Part shown: positions 35,869 to 45,607 of the stretch, one piece after another | How the letters are laid out: every line of letters begins with the position of its first letter | How positions within the stretch are numbered: position 1 is the first letter of the stretch | Source of the DNA: Vibrio sp. 16 | Lineage (GTDB): Bacteria; Pseudomonadota; Gammaproteobacteria; Enterobacterales; Vibrionaceae | Reading direction: 5' to 3' | DNA: 64,000 nt | Assembly (NCBI RefSeq): GCF_963681195.1 | Contig: NZ_OY808998.1 | Coordinates: 1,426,001-1,490,000 of the forward strand | The notes under the pieces: generated by a model | The model's database searches: none | What the model saw: the letters and a program-made list of their open reading frames with translations, nothing else | Told to the model about the DNA's origin: nothing | Program-made: the position numbers and the translations under genes

Positions 35869-37835
35869 AACTTCTCCACAATATGTCGCTGAAAACCAAG
35901 CTTATTCTGCCGATCGTGATCTTCACTGGCCTTATTTTCTTCTCTTCACAAGGGTATGCGCTTTACAGTGCTTTTGAAACTCAAAAGGATAATTTGATTG
36001 ATCGCGTTAGCGTACTTGCAAAAGGGGTGGCGTATAACCTTCAAGCGGCAATTTTGTTCAACGATAGCTACAGCGCCAATCAAGTTCTAGACGCGTTTTC
36101 CGCTGACGAAGAGATTGTCAGGGTTAAACTGTATACCGCAAACGGACAGTTGTTTGCCATGTACGAGCGTGAAGGAAGCGCGGCTCCTGTTCCCAATGAA
36201 AAAGAGCGTACTCAAATTCGTGAACAGAAGTTTGCTATCGGTGACGAGTACATCTTCATTTTGATTCCCGTTGATATGGAAGGGGAAACCATTGCTCAAT
36301 TACGAATTATTGTCTCTAAAGCGTCTTTCCAATCCTTATATAACTCCGCATTAAGTAACGGATTCGTATTCTTAGTGTTTCTGATCTGCTCGGGGATCGT
36401 CCTTTATATGACGGTCGATAAGTTCATTGTGGGGCCGGTTTATAACTTGAATTTAGCGATGAATGCGTTTATCAACCGCAAGCAGCGAGACTTCAATGTT
36501 GCGCCAGCCGCCAATGATGAAATTGGTGATTTGGTTCGAGCGTTCAACACCATGCTCGATAGACTTAGCCAACGTGAACAACAAGTTGCCTACACTTTAG
36601 ATAAGCTAGAAGAAGAGAAATCATTTGCTAATGAAGTTGTTGAGACGGTCAAACATGCGTTAGTGGTTGTCAACAATAAAGGCGAAATCGTGCATTTTAA
36701 TGGCGCAACGTGCAGTGTATTTCGATGCACGAGCGCTTTTCTAAAGGGCGCAAACCTAGAAGATCTGGTTGAAAGTGAAGAGGCAAACGTCGTACGAAAG
36801 GCCATTTATCGCGGGCTAGAATTTACCGACCGGAAAATCTGGATTCGAGATGTGTTTAAGCAGTATCAATTGCTACAAATCAGCTGTACTAAGCTGACAA
36901 AAGCGGGGCAGATACTGTTCGCCATTCAAGATATTACCGAAGTGGACGCAGCGCTCAGTCGCCAACGTTTAGCGGCGGGTGTGTTTGAGAACAGCCAAGA
37001 TGGTTTGATGGTCACGGATCAAGATGACGTTATCACCATGGTCAACCCATCGGTGACCCGACTACTGGGTTACACTCAAGAAGCGCTGTTGGGTAAGAAG
37101 CCTGAAGAAACGTTGGAATGGCAACAGTTCCGTTCGCTTATGCCAACGATTAAAGAATCCGTGATGCAGTATGGTCAATGGCAGGGTGAAATCTGGGAAA
37201 AACATTTATTTGGTCATAATGTACCAATGTTCGTTAAGGTCTCTTGTATCTACAACAGCGAGGACGAATCGCGTTGTGATTATGTGTACATCTTGTCCGA
37301 TCTTTCCAGCGTAAAAGAAATGGAACGCTTAGAATATCTTGCTCACCACGACTCTCTGACAGGGCTAGCAAACCGCGCTCATTTGTATCGTGTCTTAGAT
37401 GATTCTTTGAAAGATGAACGTGAGGCCAAAAATGGCTTAGCACTACTTTATCTCGATCTTGATGGTTTTAAACAAGTGAATGACACTTATGGCCACGACG
37501 CGGGTGATGAGGTGTTAAAGCAGGTGGCTGAACGATTACTGTCTCAAGTGAGAAGTCAGGACTTAGTCGCCCGTTTATCTGGTGATGAGTTCGTGGTACT
37601 CCTGACGTCAACCGACCGCAGCAGTATCACTGTTTTGGCGCAGCGCCTCATTTCGCTTATTAAGCAGGATATTGTCTATCGTGGGCGAGTGCTCAACGTA
37701 GGGGTAAGTATCGGTGTTCACTATATTGAGCAGCGCGATATCCCGATGGATCAGTTAATTAGAGCGGCGGATACCGCCATGTATCAGGCGAAAAGTTTGG
37801 GCAAAGGACAATTTGTATTGAGCGAAACCGAATGA
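35865..37835 (+). CDS. CHASE8-HAMP-PAS-GGDEF diguanylate cyclase (YfiN-like)
   Basis: Inner-membrane cyclase of 656 residues. Order: TM1 (about 12-32), periplasmic CHASE8-like sensor (about 33-160, as in YfiN), TM2 (about 165-185), HAMP (about 186-240), a PAS-like region (about 255-365), a second PAS (about 370-490) and GGDEF (about 495-655). The active-site signature is SGDEF (residues 572-576), a variant known to be active in some cyclases. The product-inhibition I-site RSQD (563-566) sits at the standard five-residue distance. It is the probable output of the receptor/YfiR operon, making c-di-GMP. Confidence 0.9.
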   Translation: MKLLHNMSLKTKLILPIVIFTGLIFFSSQGYALYSAFETQKDNLIDRVSVLAKGVAYNLQAAILFNDSYSANQVLDAFSADEEIVRVKLYTANGQLFAMYEREGSAAPVPNEKERTQIREQKFAIGDEYIFILIPVDMEGETIAQLRIIVSKASFQSLYNSALSNGFVFLVFLICSGIVLYMTVDKFIVGPVYNLNLAMNAFINRKQRDFNVAPAANDEIGDLVRAFNTMLDRLSQREQQVAYTLDKLEEEKSFANEVVETVKHALVVVNNKGEIVHFNGATCSVFRCTSAFLKGANLEDLVESEEANVVRKAIYRGLEFTDRKIWIRDVFKQYQLLQISCTKLTKAGQILFAIQDITEVDAALSRQRLAAGVFENSQDGLMVTDQDDVITMVNPSVTRLLGYTQEALLGKKPEETLEWQQFRSLMPTIKESVMQYGQWQGEIWEKHLFGHNVPMFVKVSCIYNSEDESRCDYVYILSDLSSVKEMERLEYLAHHDSLTGLANRAHLYRVLDDSLKDEREAKNGLALLYLDLDGFKQVNDTYGHDAGDEVLKQVAERLLSQVRSQDLVARLSGDEFVVLLTSTDRSSITVLAQRLISLIKQDIVYRGRVLNVGVSIGVHYIEQRDIPMDQLIRAADTAMYQAKSLGKGQFVLSETE

Positions 37836-37915
37836 AATTAAGTCTCAAGTTTGAGCTGTATTTTCGTTCTCAAGTCCGATAACATTTACGCCAAATTATT
37901 CAAAAGGTTATAAGC

Positions 37916-38932
37916 ATGAACGTCTTGGTTACCGGCGGTATGGGCTACATTGGCAGTCATACTTCGATTCAAATGATTGACGCGGGTATGACTCCCGTTC
38001 TTTTCGACAACTTGTACAACAGCAAGTCTTCTGTACTTGAGCGTATTGAGAAAGTGTCAGGGGTAAAACCTGAGTTTATCCAAGGCGATATTCGAGACAA
38101 AGCGCTTTTAGTTGAGGTGCTTAAGCAACACAACATTCAAGCAGTGATCCACTTTGCGGGTTTAAAAGCGGTGGGCGAGTCGGTTGAAAAGCCACTTGAG
38201 TACTATGACAACAACGTAAATGGTACGCTGGTCTTGGTCGATGCGATGCGCGAAGTGGGCGTGAAAACCTTGGTATTTTCCTCTTCAGCGACGGTTTATG
38301 GCGATCCTGCTTCTGTGCCAATTACGGAAGATTTCCCAACTAGCGCAACGAACCCTTACGGCCGCAGTAAGCTGATGGTAGAAGAGTGTTTAACGGATTT
38401 TCAAAAAGCAAATCCAGATTGGAGTATTACTCTGCTTCGTTACTTTAACCCTGTTGGTTCGCACCCTACCGGTGAATTGGGCGAGGACCCGCAAGGTATT
38501 CCGAATAATTTGATGCCGTTTGTTTCGCAAGTCGCGGTTGGTCGTCGCGAGTACTTATCAGTATTTGGTAATGATTATCCAACCGTAGATGGCACAGGCG
38601 TACGTGACTACATCCATGTCATGGATCTCTCTGATGGTCATATTGCCGCGCTACAAAAAGTGGGTGATAAGTCAGGTCTGCACATCTACAACTTGGGTAC
38701 TGGCAACGGGTCAAGTGTACTGGAGATGGTGAAAGCGTTTGAAAAAGCGTCAGGCAAACCGGTACCTTATAAGATTGTTGAACGTCGACCAGGTGACATT
38801 GCAGAATGTTGGGCAGATCCCGCGAAAGCGATGAAAGAGTTGGACTGGAAAGCAACCCGCTCATTAGAGGAAATGACCTCTGATACGTGGCGCTGGCAAT
38901 CAAACAACCCGCAAGGCTATCCTGAAGTCTGA
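37916..38932 (+). CDS. galE: UDP-glucose 4-epimerase
   Basis: Interconverts UDP-glucose and UDP-galactose. It has 338 residues, the E. coli GalE length, with the short-chain-dehydrogenase fold: GGMGYIGSH (NAD-binding, residues 7-15), Ser in SSSATVYG, and the YGRSK form of the YxxxK pair (about 149-153). It is 80 nt after the cyclase gene and followed by a terminator. No other gal gene is nearby, so it probably serves polysaccharide precursor supply. Confidence 0.96.
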   Translation: MNVLVTGGMGYIGSHTSIQMIDAGMTPVLFDNLYNSKSSVLERIEKVSGVKPEFIQGDIRDKALLVEVLKQHNIQAVIHFAGLKAVGESVEKPLEYYDNNVNGTLVLVDAMREVGVKTLVFSSSATVYGDPASVPITEDFPTSATNPYGRSKLMVEECLTDFQKANPDWSITLLRYFNPVGSHPTGELGEDPQGIPNNLMPFVSQVAVGRREYLSVFGNDYPTVDGTGVRDYIHVMDLSDGHIAALQKVGDKSGLHIYNLGTGNGSSVLEMVKAFEKASGKPVPYKIVERRPGDIAECWADPAKAMKELDWKATRSLEEMTSDTWRWQSNNPQGYPEV

Positions 38933-38950
38933 TTTTGCTTTAGATACAAG

Positions 38951-38979
38951 AAAGCCACCGCAACTGCGGTGGCTTTTTT
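38951..38979 (+). terminator. Terminator of galE
   Basis: AAAGCCACCGC / GCGGTGGCTTT stem with a 4-nt loop and a T-run. Confidence 0.88.
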
Positions 38980-39029
38980 ACGCGTGATACAAAATAGGCA
39001 AAAATTGTGTCAGCGTCAGGAAGTCTTAA

Positions 39030-39167
39030 TCAATCGACTTCCTTATCTTTGCCAAGCGATAGTAGCCATATAGAGATTGCAGCGACGACCGCGAAGCCAG
39101 ATAAGATGATGAAAGGCATTGCTCCATAACCGAGGATGTGCCAGATAACGGATTCTAATGTACTCAT
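39030..39167 (-). CDS. TIGR02808-type short membrane protein, end of nap operon
   Basis: A 45-codon gene: begins MSTLESVIWHILGYGAMPF and has one hydrophobic segment (about residues 16-38) followed by a charged end (GKDKEVD). AAGGAG lies seven bases before the ATG, and the gene starts 12 nt after the napC stop on the same strand. It matches my recollection of the TIGR02808 family of single-span proteins found next to nap genes in vibrios and relatives. The role is unknown; it may resemble NapE in helping the membrane part of the nitrate reductase system. Confidence 0.8.
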   Translation of the reverse strand: MSTLESVIWHILGYGAMPFIILSGFAVVAAISIWLLSLGKDKEVD

Positions 39168-39178
39168 TGCCTGTCTCC

Positions 39179-39757
39179 TTATTGCCAGCCTTCAACGCCA
39201 TGCATGTCTGGCAGTTTGTGTGCGATACCTTTGTGGCAATCTACACATGTCTTTTCGCCAGATGCTAGGGCAGTAGAGTGTTGTTTGGCACTACGAGAAC
39301 CTTGCTCTGAGAAGTCCATGTATTCGAACTCGTGACAGTTACGGCATTCCAACGAGTCATTTTTCTTCAATCGAGCCCATTCGCGTTCAGCTAGATGAGC
39401 GCGGCGCTCTTGAAATTTCTCCGGCGTATCGATCGTTTTGGCAATGAAATGAGCATACAGCTCTTTTGATGCCTGAACTTTACGTACAATCTTATCCGTC
39501 CATTCGTGTGGTACGTGACAGTCAGAACAGATTGCTCTAACACCAGAGCGGTTGGAGTAGTGAATGGTTTCTTGTATTTCCGCAACAATCGGTGCGTGAC
39601 AGCCCGAACAGAACTCTTCGGTGTTGGTTGCTTCCATACCGGTATTGAATGCGCCCCAAAATAGAAGACCACCAGCGAATCCCATAAACAAAACCACACC
39701 TACGGCAGCTTTGCTTGGGCTCGTCAGTCTCTTCCAAAACGCTTTTAGTATTTTCAT
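39179..39757 (-). CDS. napC: NapC, membrane tetrahaem cytochrome c
   Basis: Carries electrons from quinol to the periplasmic NapAB. It has 192 residues with one N-terminal membrane anchor (about 17-38) and four haem sites: CSGCH, CSDCH, CRNCH and CVDCH. This is the NapC/NirT family pattern. It is 29 nt downstream of napB on the same strand, and the small TIGR02808 gene follows after 12 nt. Confidence 0.97.
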   Translation of the reverse strand: MKILKAFWKRLTSPSKAAVGVVLFMGFAGGLLFWGAFNTGMEATNTEEFCSGCHAPIVAEIQETIHYSNRSGVRAICSDCHVPHEWTDKIVRKVQASKELYAHFIAKTIDTPEKFQERRAHLAEREWARLKKNDSLECRNCHEFEYMDFSEQGSRSAKQHSTALASGEKTCVDCHKGIAHKLPDMHGVEGWQ

Positions 39758-39786
39758 ATGCAGCCTCTTAATTACTCACGAACCGC

Positions 39787-40242
39787 TTATTTAAGCGAGT
39801 CTACGCTTTTGAATTCGTTCCCAATCAATGGCTGAGCATTCGCTTGAGGAACGTGACATTGTAGACAGAAGTAACGACGAGGAGACATGTCTGCCAGCAC
39901 CGCATCTTCGCGGTTCACGTAGTGCGTTACACTGATTTTGGTTGCGCCCATCTCTTTGGCATTTTTCCAGCTGTGGCAGGCAAGACACTTGTTGGCATTG
40001 AGAGACACTTCATAGTTACGAATGCTATGAGGGATTAACGGTGGTTGATAGACAAAGCTGCTGTCGAGAACTTGCTCCTTTGGATACTTTTTAAACTCAT
40101 CCGCAGGACGCGTTGATTCAAGCTCGCTCGCTCCACGTAGCGACTCCAAACCGCCGATACCACCTGGGTTATCAAGTTCTGCTACCGCAACACCGCTCAC
40201 AAGTGCGCCCACAGATAACAGTGCAATCAGAAATTTTTTCAT
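39787..40242 (-). CDS. napB: NapB, dihaem cytochrome c subunit
   Basis: Periplasmic electron-transfer subunit of nitrate reductase. It has 151 residues, a signal peptide ending at about VAVA, and two haem motifs CLACH and CLQCH. It lies between napA and napC. The 71-nt gap before it contains a hairpin (40279-40302) that may set the relative amounts of napA and napB message. Confidence 0.96.
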   Translation of the reverse strand: MKKFLIALLSVGALVSGVAVAELDNPGGIGGLESLRGASELESTRPADEFKKYPKEQVLDSSFVYQPPLIPHSIRNYEVSLNANKCLACHSWKNAKEMGATKISVTHYVNREDAVLADMSPRRYFCLQCHVPQANAQPLIGNEFKSVDSLK

Positions 40243-40278
40243 TATTTTATCTCCGCCTAATGGCTAAATTCTTAGATG

Positions 40279-40302
40279 TGGCTGCCAATAGTTAGGCAGC
40301 CA
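40279..40302. repeat. Intercistronic hairpin between napA and napB
   Basis: TGGCTGCC / GGCAGCCA, an 8-bp perfect stem with an 8-nt loop and no T-run after it on the minus strand. A message-processing or stability element is likelier than termination. Confidence 0.6.
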
Positions 40303-40313
40303 AGCTCTGATAA

Positions 40314-42803
40314 TTAAGCGATCTTGGTGATCTTAACTGGACACTTCTTAAAGTCTGTCTGTTTAGACAGCGGGTCAGTAGCGTCTAGGATCAGTTTGTT
40401 GATCAAGATGCGAGCATCAAAGAATGGTACGAATACCAAGCCTTCAGGTGGACGGTTACGACCACGTGTTTCAACGCGAACACGAACTTCACCACGTTTG
40501 TTTGCAATCAGTACTTCTTCACCACGGCGAACGCCACGTTTTTTCGCATCAGCTGGGTGCATGTAACACACTGCGTCTGGTACTGCTTTGTATAGCTCAG
40601 GTACGCGGCGAGTCATGGTGCCAGTGTGCCAGTGCTCAAGAACACGGCCAGTACATAGCCACATATCGTACTCAGAATCCGGCGATTCTGGTGGCGCTTC
40701 GTATGGTGCAGAGATAATAAACGCTTTACCATCGGGTTTACCGTAGAAGTCCCAACCGCTGCCTGGTTTCGCATACGGATCTGAGCCTTCTTTATAGCGC
40801 CAAAGCGTTTCTTTGCCATCAACGACTGGCCAACGTAAGCCACGAACTTGGTGATATACGTCGTAAGGCGCTAAGTCATGAGCTTTACCTCGTCCGAACG
40901 TTGCGTACTCTTCAAATAGACCTTTTTGCACGTAGTAACCGAAGTGATGAGCGTCGTCGTTTAGCTCGCGAGATTCCTCGATAGGGAACTTATTGACCAC
41001 GCCGTTAGCAAACAACATGTCATACATGGTTTTACCACGGTATTGAGGCGCTGCCGCTAGTTGTTCTTCTGTCCAAACTTCTTCCATTTTGAAGCGCTTC
41101 GAGAATTCCATCACTTGCCACAAGTCAGATTTCGCCTCACCGACAGTACCCACTTGTTGATACCATGCTTGAGTACGGCGTTCAGCATTACCGTATGCAC
41201 CTTCTTTTTCGACCCACATGGCTGTTGGAAGAACAAGGTCGGCAGCTTGTGCGGTCGCTGTTGGGTATGGGTCAGAACAGACGATAAAGTTTTCTGGATT
41301 GCGGTAACCTGGCAGACGCTCACCATTAATATTTGGACCCGCTTGCATGTTGTTGTTACACATAACCCAGTATGCGTTTAGCTTGCCGTCTTTAAGCATG
41401 CGGTCTTGAAGGACTGCGTGGTAGCCTGGTTTTGGCGGAATGACACCATCAGGGATATTCCAGATCTTCTCTGCTACTTTACGGTGTTTAGGGTTCGCGA
41501 CGACCATATCGGCAGGTAGACGGTGCGCAAAGGTGCCTACCTCTCGAGCGGTACCACATGCCGACGGTTGACCTGTTAACGAGAATGGGCTGTTACCTGG
41601 AGTAGAAATCTTACCCGTCAAAAGGTGCAGGTTATAAATCAAGCTGTTCACCCAAACGCCGCGAGTATGCTGGTTGGTACCCATAGTCCAAAGTGACATC
41701 ACCTTGGTGTTTGGATCGGCATACTGCTTCGCGAGCTCAAGTAGTTTTTCTTCTGATACGCCTGACATCTCAGCTGATCTTTCGAGCGTATATGGCGCCA
41801 CGGACTTTTTGTACTCTTCAAAGGTGATTGAAGATAGCTTACCTGAGTTAGGATTTGCTGCCGCTTTTTGTAGAGGATCATCGTCACGCAAGCCGTAGCC
41901 GATGTCCGTTGCAGTTTGCTTGAAGTTGGTATGCTTATTAACGAAATCCCAGTTAACGGCATCTTTTTCAATGATGTAATTGGCAATGTAGTTAGCAATG
42001 ACCAAGTCTGTTTGTGGCTTGAAAATGTAGCCTTCGTCTGCCAATTCAAAAGAGCGGTGGTAGTAAGTCGATAGAACATTGACTTTAACGTGTGGATGGC
42101 TGAGGCGGCGATCTGTAATACGTGTCCACAAGACAGGGTGCATTTCTGCCATGTTTGAACCCCAAAGCACGAAAGAGTCGGCAGCTTCGAAGTCATCATA
42201 ACAACCCATCGGCTCATCGATACCAAACGAACGCATGAAAGCACCTACCGCAGATGCCATACAGTGGCGTGCGTTCGGATCAATGTTGTTAGAGCGGAAG
42301 CCCGCTTTCATCATTTTAGCGGCCGCATAACCTTCCATGACTGTCCATTGGCCAGAGCCAAACATGCCTACACCGGAAGGACCTTGCTTTTTCAGCGCTT
42401 CTTTCCATTTCTCGGCCATAGTGTCAAAAGCGACATCCCAGGAAACCGGCGTGAATTCACCTTCTTTGTCGTATTTGCCATCTTTCATACGAAGTAGAGG
42501 CTGAGTCAAACGGTCTTGCCCGTACATGATTTTTGAAAGGAAGTAACCCTTAATACAGTTAAGACCTTTGTTTACTGGTGCTTCAGGGTCACCTTGTGTC
42601 GCGACCACTTTACCGTTTTGAGTGCCAACAAGAACTGAACAGCCTGTACCACAGAAGCGACAAGGTGCTTTGTCCCACGTAATTTTTGTTTGGTCTTTGC
42701 TTGCGATCAGGTTGGTCGCTGATGCTGGTAGAGTGATACCTGCGACAGCGGCTGCTGATGCTGCTGCGTTTGCTTTCACAAACGCGCGTCTTGTCATCTT
42801 CAT
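40314..42803 (-). CDS. napA: NapA, periplasmic nitrate reductase catalytic subunit
   Basis: Reduces nitrate to nitrite at a molybdenum bis-MGD centre. It has 829 residues. A twin-arginine signal is present (TRRAF, ending near PASA). The [4Fe-4S] ligands are Cys48, Cys51, Cys55 and Cys83 in CRFCGTGC and NCIKGY. The Mo ligand is the Cys in [10 protein letters not shown]. The usual C-terminal cofactor-binding region ends [10 protein letters not shown]. It follows napD with a four-base overlap (ATGA) and leads into napB. Confidence 0.98.
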   Translation of the reverse strand: MKMTRRAFVKANAAASAAAVAGITLPASATNLIASKDQTKITWDKAPCRFCGTGCSVLVGTQNGKVVATQGDPEAPVNKGLNCIKGYFLSKIMYGQDRLTQPLLRMKDGKYDKEGEFTPVSWDVAFDTMAEKWKEALKKQGPSGVGMFGSGQWTVMEGYAAAKMMKAGFRSNNIDPNARHCMASAVGAFMRSFGIDEPMGCYDDFEAADSFVLWGSNMAEMHPVLWTRITDRRLSHPHVKVNVLSTYYHRSFELADEGYIFKPQTDLVIANYIANYIIEKDAVNWDFVNKHTNFKQTATDIGYGLRDDDPLQKAAANPNSGKLSSITFEEYKKSVAPYTLERSAEMSGVSEEKLLELAKQYADPNTKVMSLWTMGTNQHTRGVWVNSLIYNLHLLTGKISTPGNSPFSLTGQPSACGTAREVGTFAHRLPADMVVANPKHRKVAEKIWNIPDGVIPPKPGYHAVLQDRMLKDGKLNAYWVMCNNNMQAGPNINGERLPGYRNPENFIVCSDPYPTATAQAADLVLPTAMWVEKEGAYGNAERRTQAWYQQVGTVGEAKSDLWQVMEFSKRFKMEEVWTEEQLAAAPQYRGKTMYDMLFANGVVNKFPIEESRELNDDAHHFGYYVQKGLFEEYATFGRGKAHDLAPYDVYHQVRGLRWPVVDGKETLWRYKEGSDPYAKPGSGWDFYGKPDGKAFIISAPYEAPPESPDSEYDMWLCTGRVLEHWHTGTMTRRVPELYKAVPDAVCYMHPADAKKRGVRRGEEVLIANKRGEVRVRVETRGRNRPPEGLVFVPFFDARILINKLILDATDPLSKQTDFKKCPVKITKIA

Positions 42804-43114
42804 ACTTCACCCTCGATTTGGGAATAGTTGGTTCCAGTGTTGTTATTGTCCGTGTCTTCGTCTTCTAACCCAGTTTCGATCTGGTGGTAGACGAGGGCGG
42901 TGCTCAATACGTTAGGTAGGTTGTTTATGGTCTCAATGGTATCGGTGATGAAGCCTTGATTTTCGGTCTCCAAAACCACCACGATTTTCCCTTCAGGGCT
43001 ATCGCCATAAATCTCTGCGTTGTCGTTCTGCTCGATTTGTGACTTCACCTGGCTAAGGTGTTCTGGCGCGCAGTGTACGACTAGGCTAGAAATGTGCACT
43101 TCGTTAAGTGACAT
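42800..43114 (-). CDS. napD: NapD, NapA-specific maturation chaperone
   Basis: A 104-residue ferredoxin-fold chaperone that binds the NapA twin-arginine signal. The N-terminus [14 protein letters not shown] is typical of NapD. The ATG at 43114 is chosen because the upstream extension has no family similarity. It ends overlapping napA, and begins 20 nt after napF. The last 20 residues are acidic and Asn-rich and longer than in E. coli NapD. Confidence 0.92.
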   Translation of the reverse strand: MSLNEVHISSLVVHCAPEHLSQVKSQIEQNDNAEIYGDSPEGKIVVVLETENQGFITDTIETINNLPNVLSTALVYHQIETGLEDEDTDNNNTGTNYSQIEGEV

Positions 43115-43134
43115 ACAATGTTTCCGTTGTTGTT

Positions 43135-43611
43135 CTAATTGCTCACAATGATTGATGATGTTGGGCAAACAGAGACACATGCTCCACAGCCTGTACAATC
43201 ATCAAGCTCGATGTTCGGTTGTGCGACTTTGCCAATTTCGAGTTTGAATTTAATGGCCATGGTCTCGCACATATCTCCACAGCTTCGGCATTCGACATTT
43301 TGGTGCGCCAAACAACTTTCATTGATGGTCGCGTTTGCATTCCACGGTCTATCTTCCTTGGATAGAAAAATCGGTTCAGGGCAGACTTCTGCGCATTGAT
43401 AGCAGAATGTGCATTCATCGATTGAAAAGTCGACGGTAGGGAACCCGCCATCGCCTTTTCGAATGATGCTTGTTTCACACGCTTGCTCACACTTGCCGCA
43501 TCGGGTGCACAAATCGGTAAAACGGACGCTTTCCTTAACCCAAGGTAAACGAATCATTGAATCGTCAACTTTAGTTCTAGAGAAAAAACGACGTTTTGCT
43601 AAATCGACCAC
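43135..43611 (-). CDS. napF: NapF, ferredoxin-type Fe-S protein
   Basis: A 158-residue cytoplasmic protein with four [4Fe-4S]-type cysteine groups: CTRCGKCEQAC, CTFCYQCAEVC, the looser CLAHQNVECRSCGDMC, and CTGCGACVSVCP. It is thought to help insert or repair the NapA iron-sulfur cluster before export. It is first gene of napFDABC. Its promoter region (43612-43840) is shared with narQ and contains NarP- and FNR-like sequences. Confidence 0.95.
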   Translation of the reverse strand: MVDLAKRRFFSRTKVDDSMIRLPWVKESVRFTDLCTRCGKCEQACETSIIRKGDGGFPTVDFSIDECTFCYQCAEVCPEPIFLSKEDRPWNANATINESCLAHQNVECRSCGDMCETMAIKFKLEIGKVAQPNIELDDCTGCGACVSVCPTSSIIVSN

Positions 43612-43737
43612 GAATGCTCCCGACCAGTATGTTCTGAAATAAGCCCAGTTGTTATGGGATAAGCATAGTTCAGAAGTTTGTTAATAAGCTGTCATTTACC
43701 GACATATAAATTGTAGGTTTTGACATATTTGTATAAA

Positions 43738-43753
43738 TACCCCTTAGGGGTTA
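43738..43753. promoter_or_regulatory. Palindrome resembling a NarL/NarP heptamer pair
   Basis: TACCCCTTAGGGGTTA contains a perfect TACCCCT heptamer followed by an inverted, slightly imperfect copy. The spacing reads as one base for the best pairing (7-1-7) rather than the two-base spacing of known NarP sites. It lies in the napF-narQ intergenic region. Confidence 0.5.
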
Positions 43754-43767
43754 ATCGCTATGGGTTC

Positions 43768-43781
43768 TTGTTTCAGATCAA
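43768..43781. promoter_or_regulatory. FNR/CRP-type site between napF and narQ
   Basis: TTGTTTCAGATCAA matches the FNR consensus TTGAT-N4-ATCAA at nine of ten positions. It lies 60 nt before the narQ start and about 156 nt before the napF start. Confidence 0.6.
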
Positions 43782-43840
43782 TAAATTCCAGCAGGTTTGA
43801 TCACATATTGGGCGTGTGAGTTAAGATATGGGAAGAATTT

Positions 43841-45607
43841 GTGATTGTTCAAAGCCTTCCAAACGGTGAAAGAGTGTTTAAAAGTGTGAAAAACTCGGTG
43901 ACGAGAACCGTTGCCAAGGCGATGGGACTGATCTTGGCTTTGTCTGTTGCGACGACGAGTTTTGCGATCATTACCTTAGCCTCAAGTCTCAATGATGCGG
44001 AAGCCGTCAACGTGGCAGGCTCGATGCGTATGCAGAGCTATCGTTTAGCCCATGATATTCAAACCCAGTCTGTCGATTATCCTTCCCATATTCAGATGTT
44101 TGAACGCTCAATCTATTCGCCCTCAATGAAGGCGCTGCAAGGGTGGACCGTCCCAAGTGATATCACCCATGATTATTACAGCCTAATCATGCGTTGGCAT
44201 GAGCTTAAGCAGGTACTAAAAAGCCAAGATCGAGAGCGCTACCTCGTGTTGGTGGAAGGCTTCGTTAACCAGATCGATGCGTTCGTCTTTAAGTTGCAGA
44301 ATTTTTCTGAACAGAAATTGATCAAACTTGCTTGGGTCGGTGGTTTAGGCCTGGGTGGGATTTTGATCGTCAGTTTGTTTGTCGTTCATTACATTCGCAA
44401 GCAGATTGTTCGCCCGTTAAATGCACTGGTGCGTGCCAGTGAGCAAATTAAATCACGGGCATTTGATGTAGAACTGAATGTTTCTAGCGACAATGAAATG
44501 GGAATTTTAACGCGTACATTCAATACGATGGCAGCGGATCTTGGAAAGCTCTATCGCGGACTTGAAAAAGCGGTCAATGAAAAGACCCAAAAATTACAAC
44601 ACGCCAACGACTCGCTCAAAGTACTTTACAAATCTTCCCAAGAACTCACCGCATCGCGTATTGGTCAGGACAATTTCGAAGCGATTCTAGCTCATATTGT
44701 CAGTCTCGAAGGGATCAGTGCTGTGAAACTCGAAATTACTGCTGAGGGTGAGCGACCGCTTGTGTTAACGCAAGGCGAAGCGTGCAGTGGCTGCGAGAAT
44801 TCTTGTCAGAGTAAGGCGTTATCATTAGATGGCGTTGAACTCGGGACCTTGTATTGGAAAGTCGCGCTACCGTGCCCAGATCAAGCTTTGATTGATAATT
44901 TTGTTCAGATACTGTCGCGTGCCGTCTATTATAATCAGGCTCAACGTCAAGCTGAGCAGCTGTTGTTGATGGAAGAGCGTGCCACGATCGCAAGAGAGCT
45001 GCATGACTCGCTTGCGCAATCTCTTTCCTATTTAAAGATTCAAGTGTCACTGCTCAAACGGAGCATGGCAAAACTTCCAGATTCACACCAATTGGAAAAA
45101 ACAACGCCAATCCTCGCTGAGCTCGATACTGGTTTGTCTGCGGCTTATACTCAGTTACGTGAGTTGCTCACCACCTTTAGGCTGACAATCAAAGAAGGCA
45201 GTTTTGGCCACGCATTAACGGAAATGACAGAGCAACTGGCGGAGCAAACTAACGCCGAGATTAAGTTGAGCAATGAATTATCGTCCATTGAGCTCGATGC
45301 CAATCAACAGGTTCATTTGTTGCAGTTGATCAGGGAAGCCACCATCAACGCAATCAAACACGCAAATGCGAAAAATATTACTATTCAGTGCCATGAGACA
45401 GAGACTAAAGTTGTCGTATCCATCCTTGACGATGGACAAGGGTTCGATCAATCGGTTGAGAAGTTGAATCACTATGGCATGAGTATTATGCACGAGCGAG
45501 CGTCTCGCCTTTGTGGCACGCTCGCGGTAACGAGTCAAGCCAATCAAGGCTGTGAAGTATTGTTAGAATATCCGAAAACTAAGGAACCAAACATTGACCG
45601 AATGTAG
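43841..45607 (+). CDS. narQ: NarQ, nitrate/nitrite sensor histidine kinase
   Basis: Inner-membrane kinase of 588 residues. It has TM1 (about 25-47), a periplasmic sensor with the nitrate-binding P-box AVNVAGSMRMQSYRLAHD (about 59-76), TM2 (about 165-185), HAMP, a central module with Cys-rich CSGCENSCQSK (about 326), HisKA_3 with RELHDSLAQ and an ATPase domain ending in GMSIMHERA. It starts with GTG; GGAAGA lies just upstream. It overlaps narP by 14 nt, so the pair is co-translated. Divergent from napF, whose operon it presumably controls. Confidence 0.95.
   Translation: MIVQSLPNGERVFKSVKNSVTRTVAKAMGLILALSVATTSFAIITLASSLNDAEAVNVAGSMRMQSYRLAHDIQTQSVDYPSHIQMFERSIYSPSMKALQGWTVPSDITHDYYSLIMRWHELKQVLKSQDRERYLVLVEGFVNQIDAFVFKLQNFSEQKLIKLAWVGGLGLGGILIVSLFVVHYIRKQIVRPLNALVRASEQIKSRAFDVELNVSSDNEMGILTRTFNTMAADLGKLYRGLEKAVNEKTQKLQHANDSLKVLYKSSQELTASRIGQDNFEAILAHIVSLEGISAVKLEITAEGERPLVLTQGEACSGCENSCQSKALSLDGVELGTLYWKVALPCPDQALIDNFVQILSRAVYYNQAQRQAEQLLLMEERATIARELHDSLAQSLSYLKIQVSLLKRSMAKLPDSHQLEKTTPILAELDTGLSAAYTQLRELLTTFRLTIKEGSFGHALTEMTEQLAEQTNAEIKLSNELSSIELDANQQVHLLQLIREATINAIKHANAKNITIQCHETETKVVVSILDDGQGFDQSVEKLNHYGMSIMHERASRLCGTLAVTSQANQGCEVLLEYPKTKEPNIDRM

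Noticed and set aside
41699..42244. A 181-codon frame on the minus strand within napA
   Set aside because: It is out of frame with napA, which is intact along its whole length; Ser/Thr-rich with no domain pattern.
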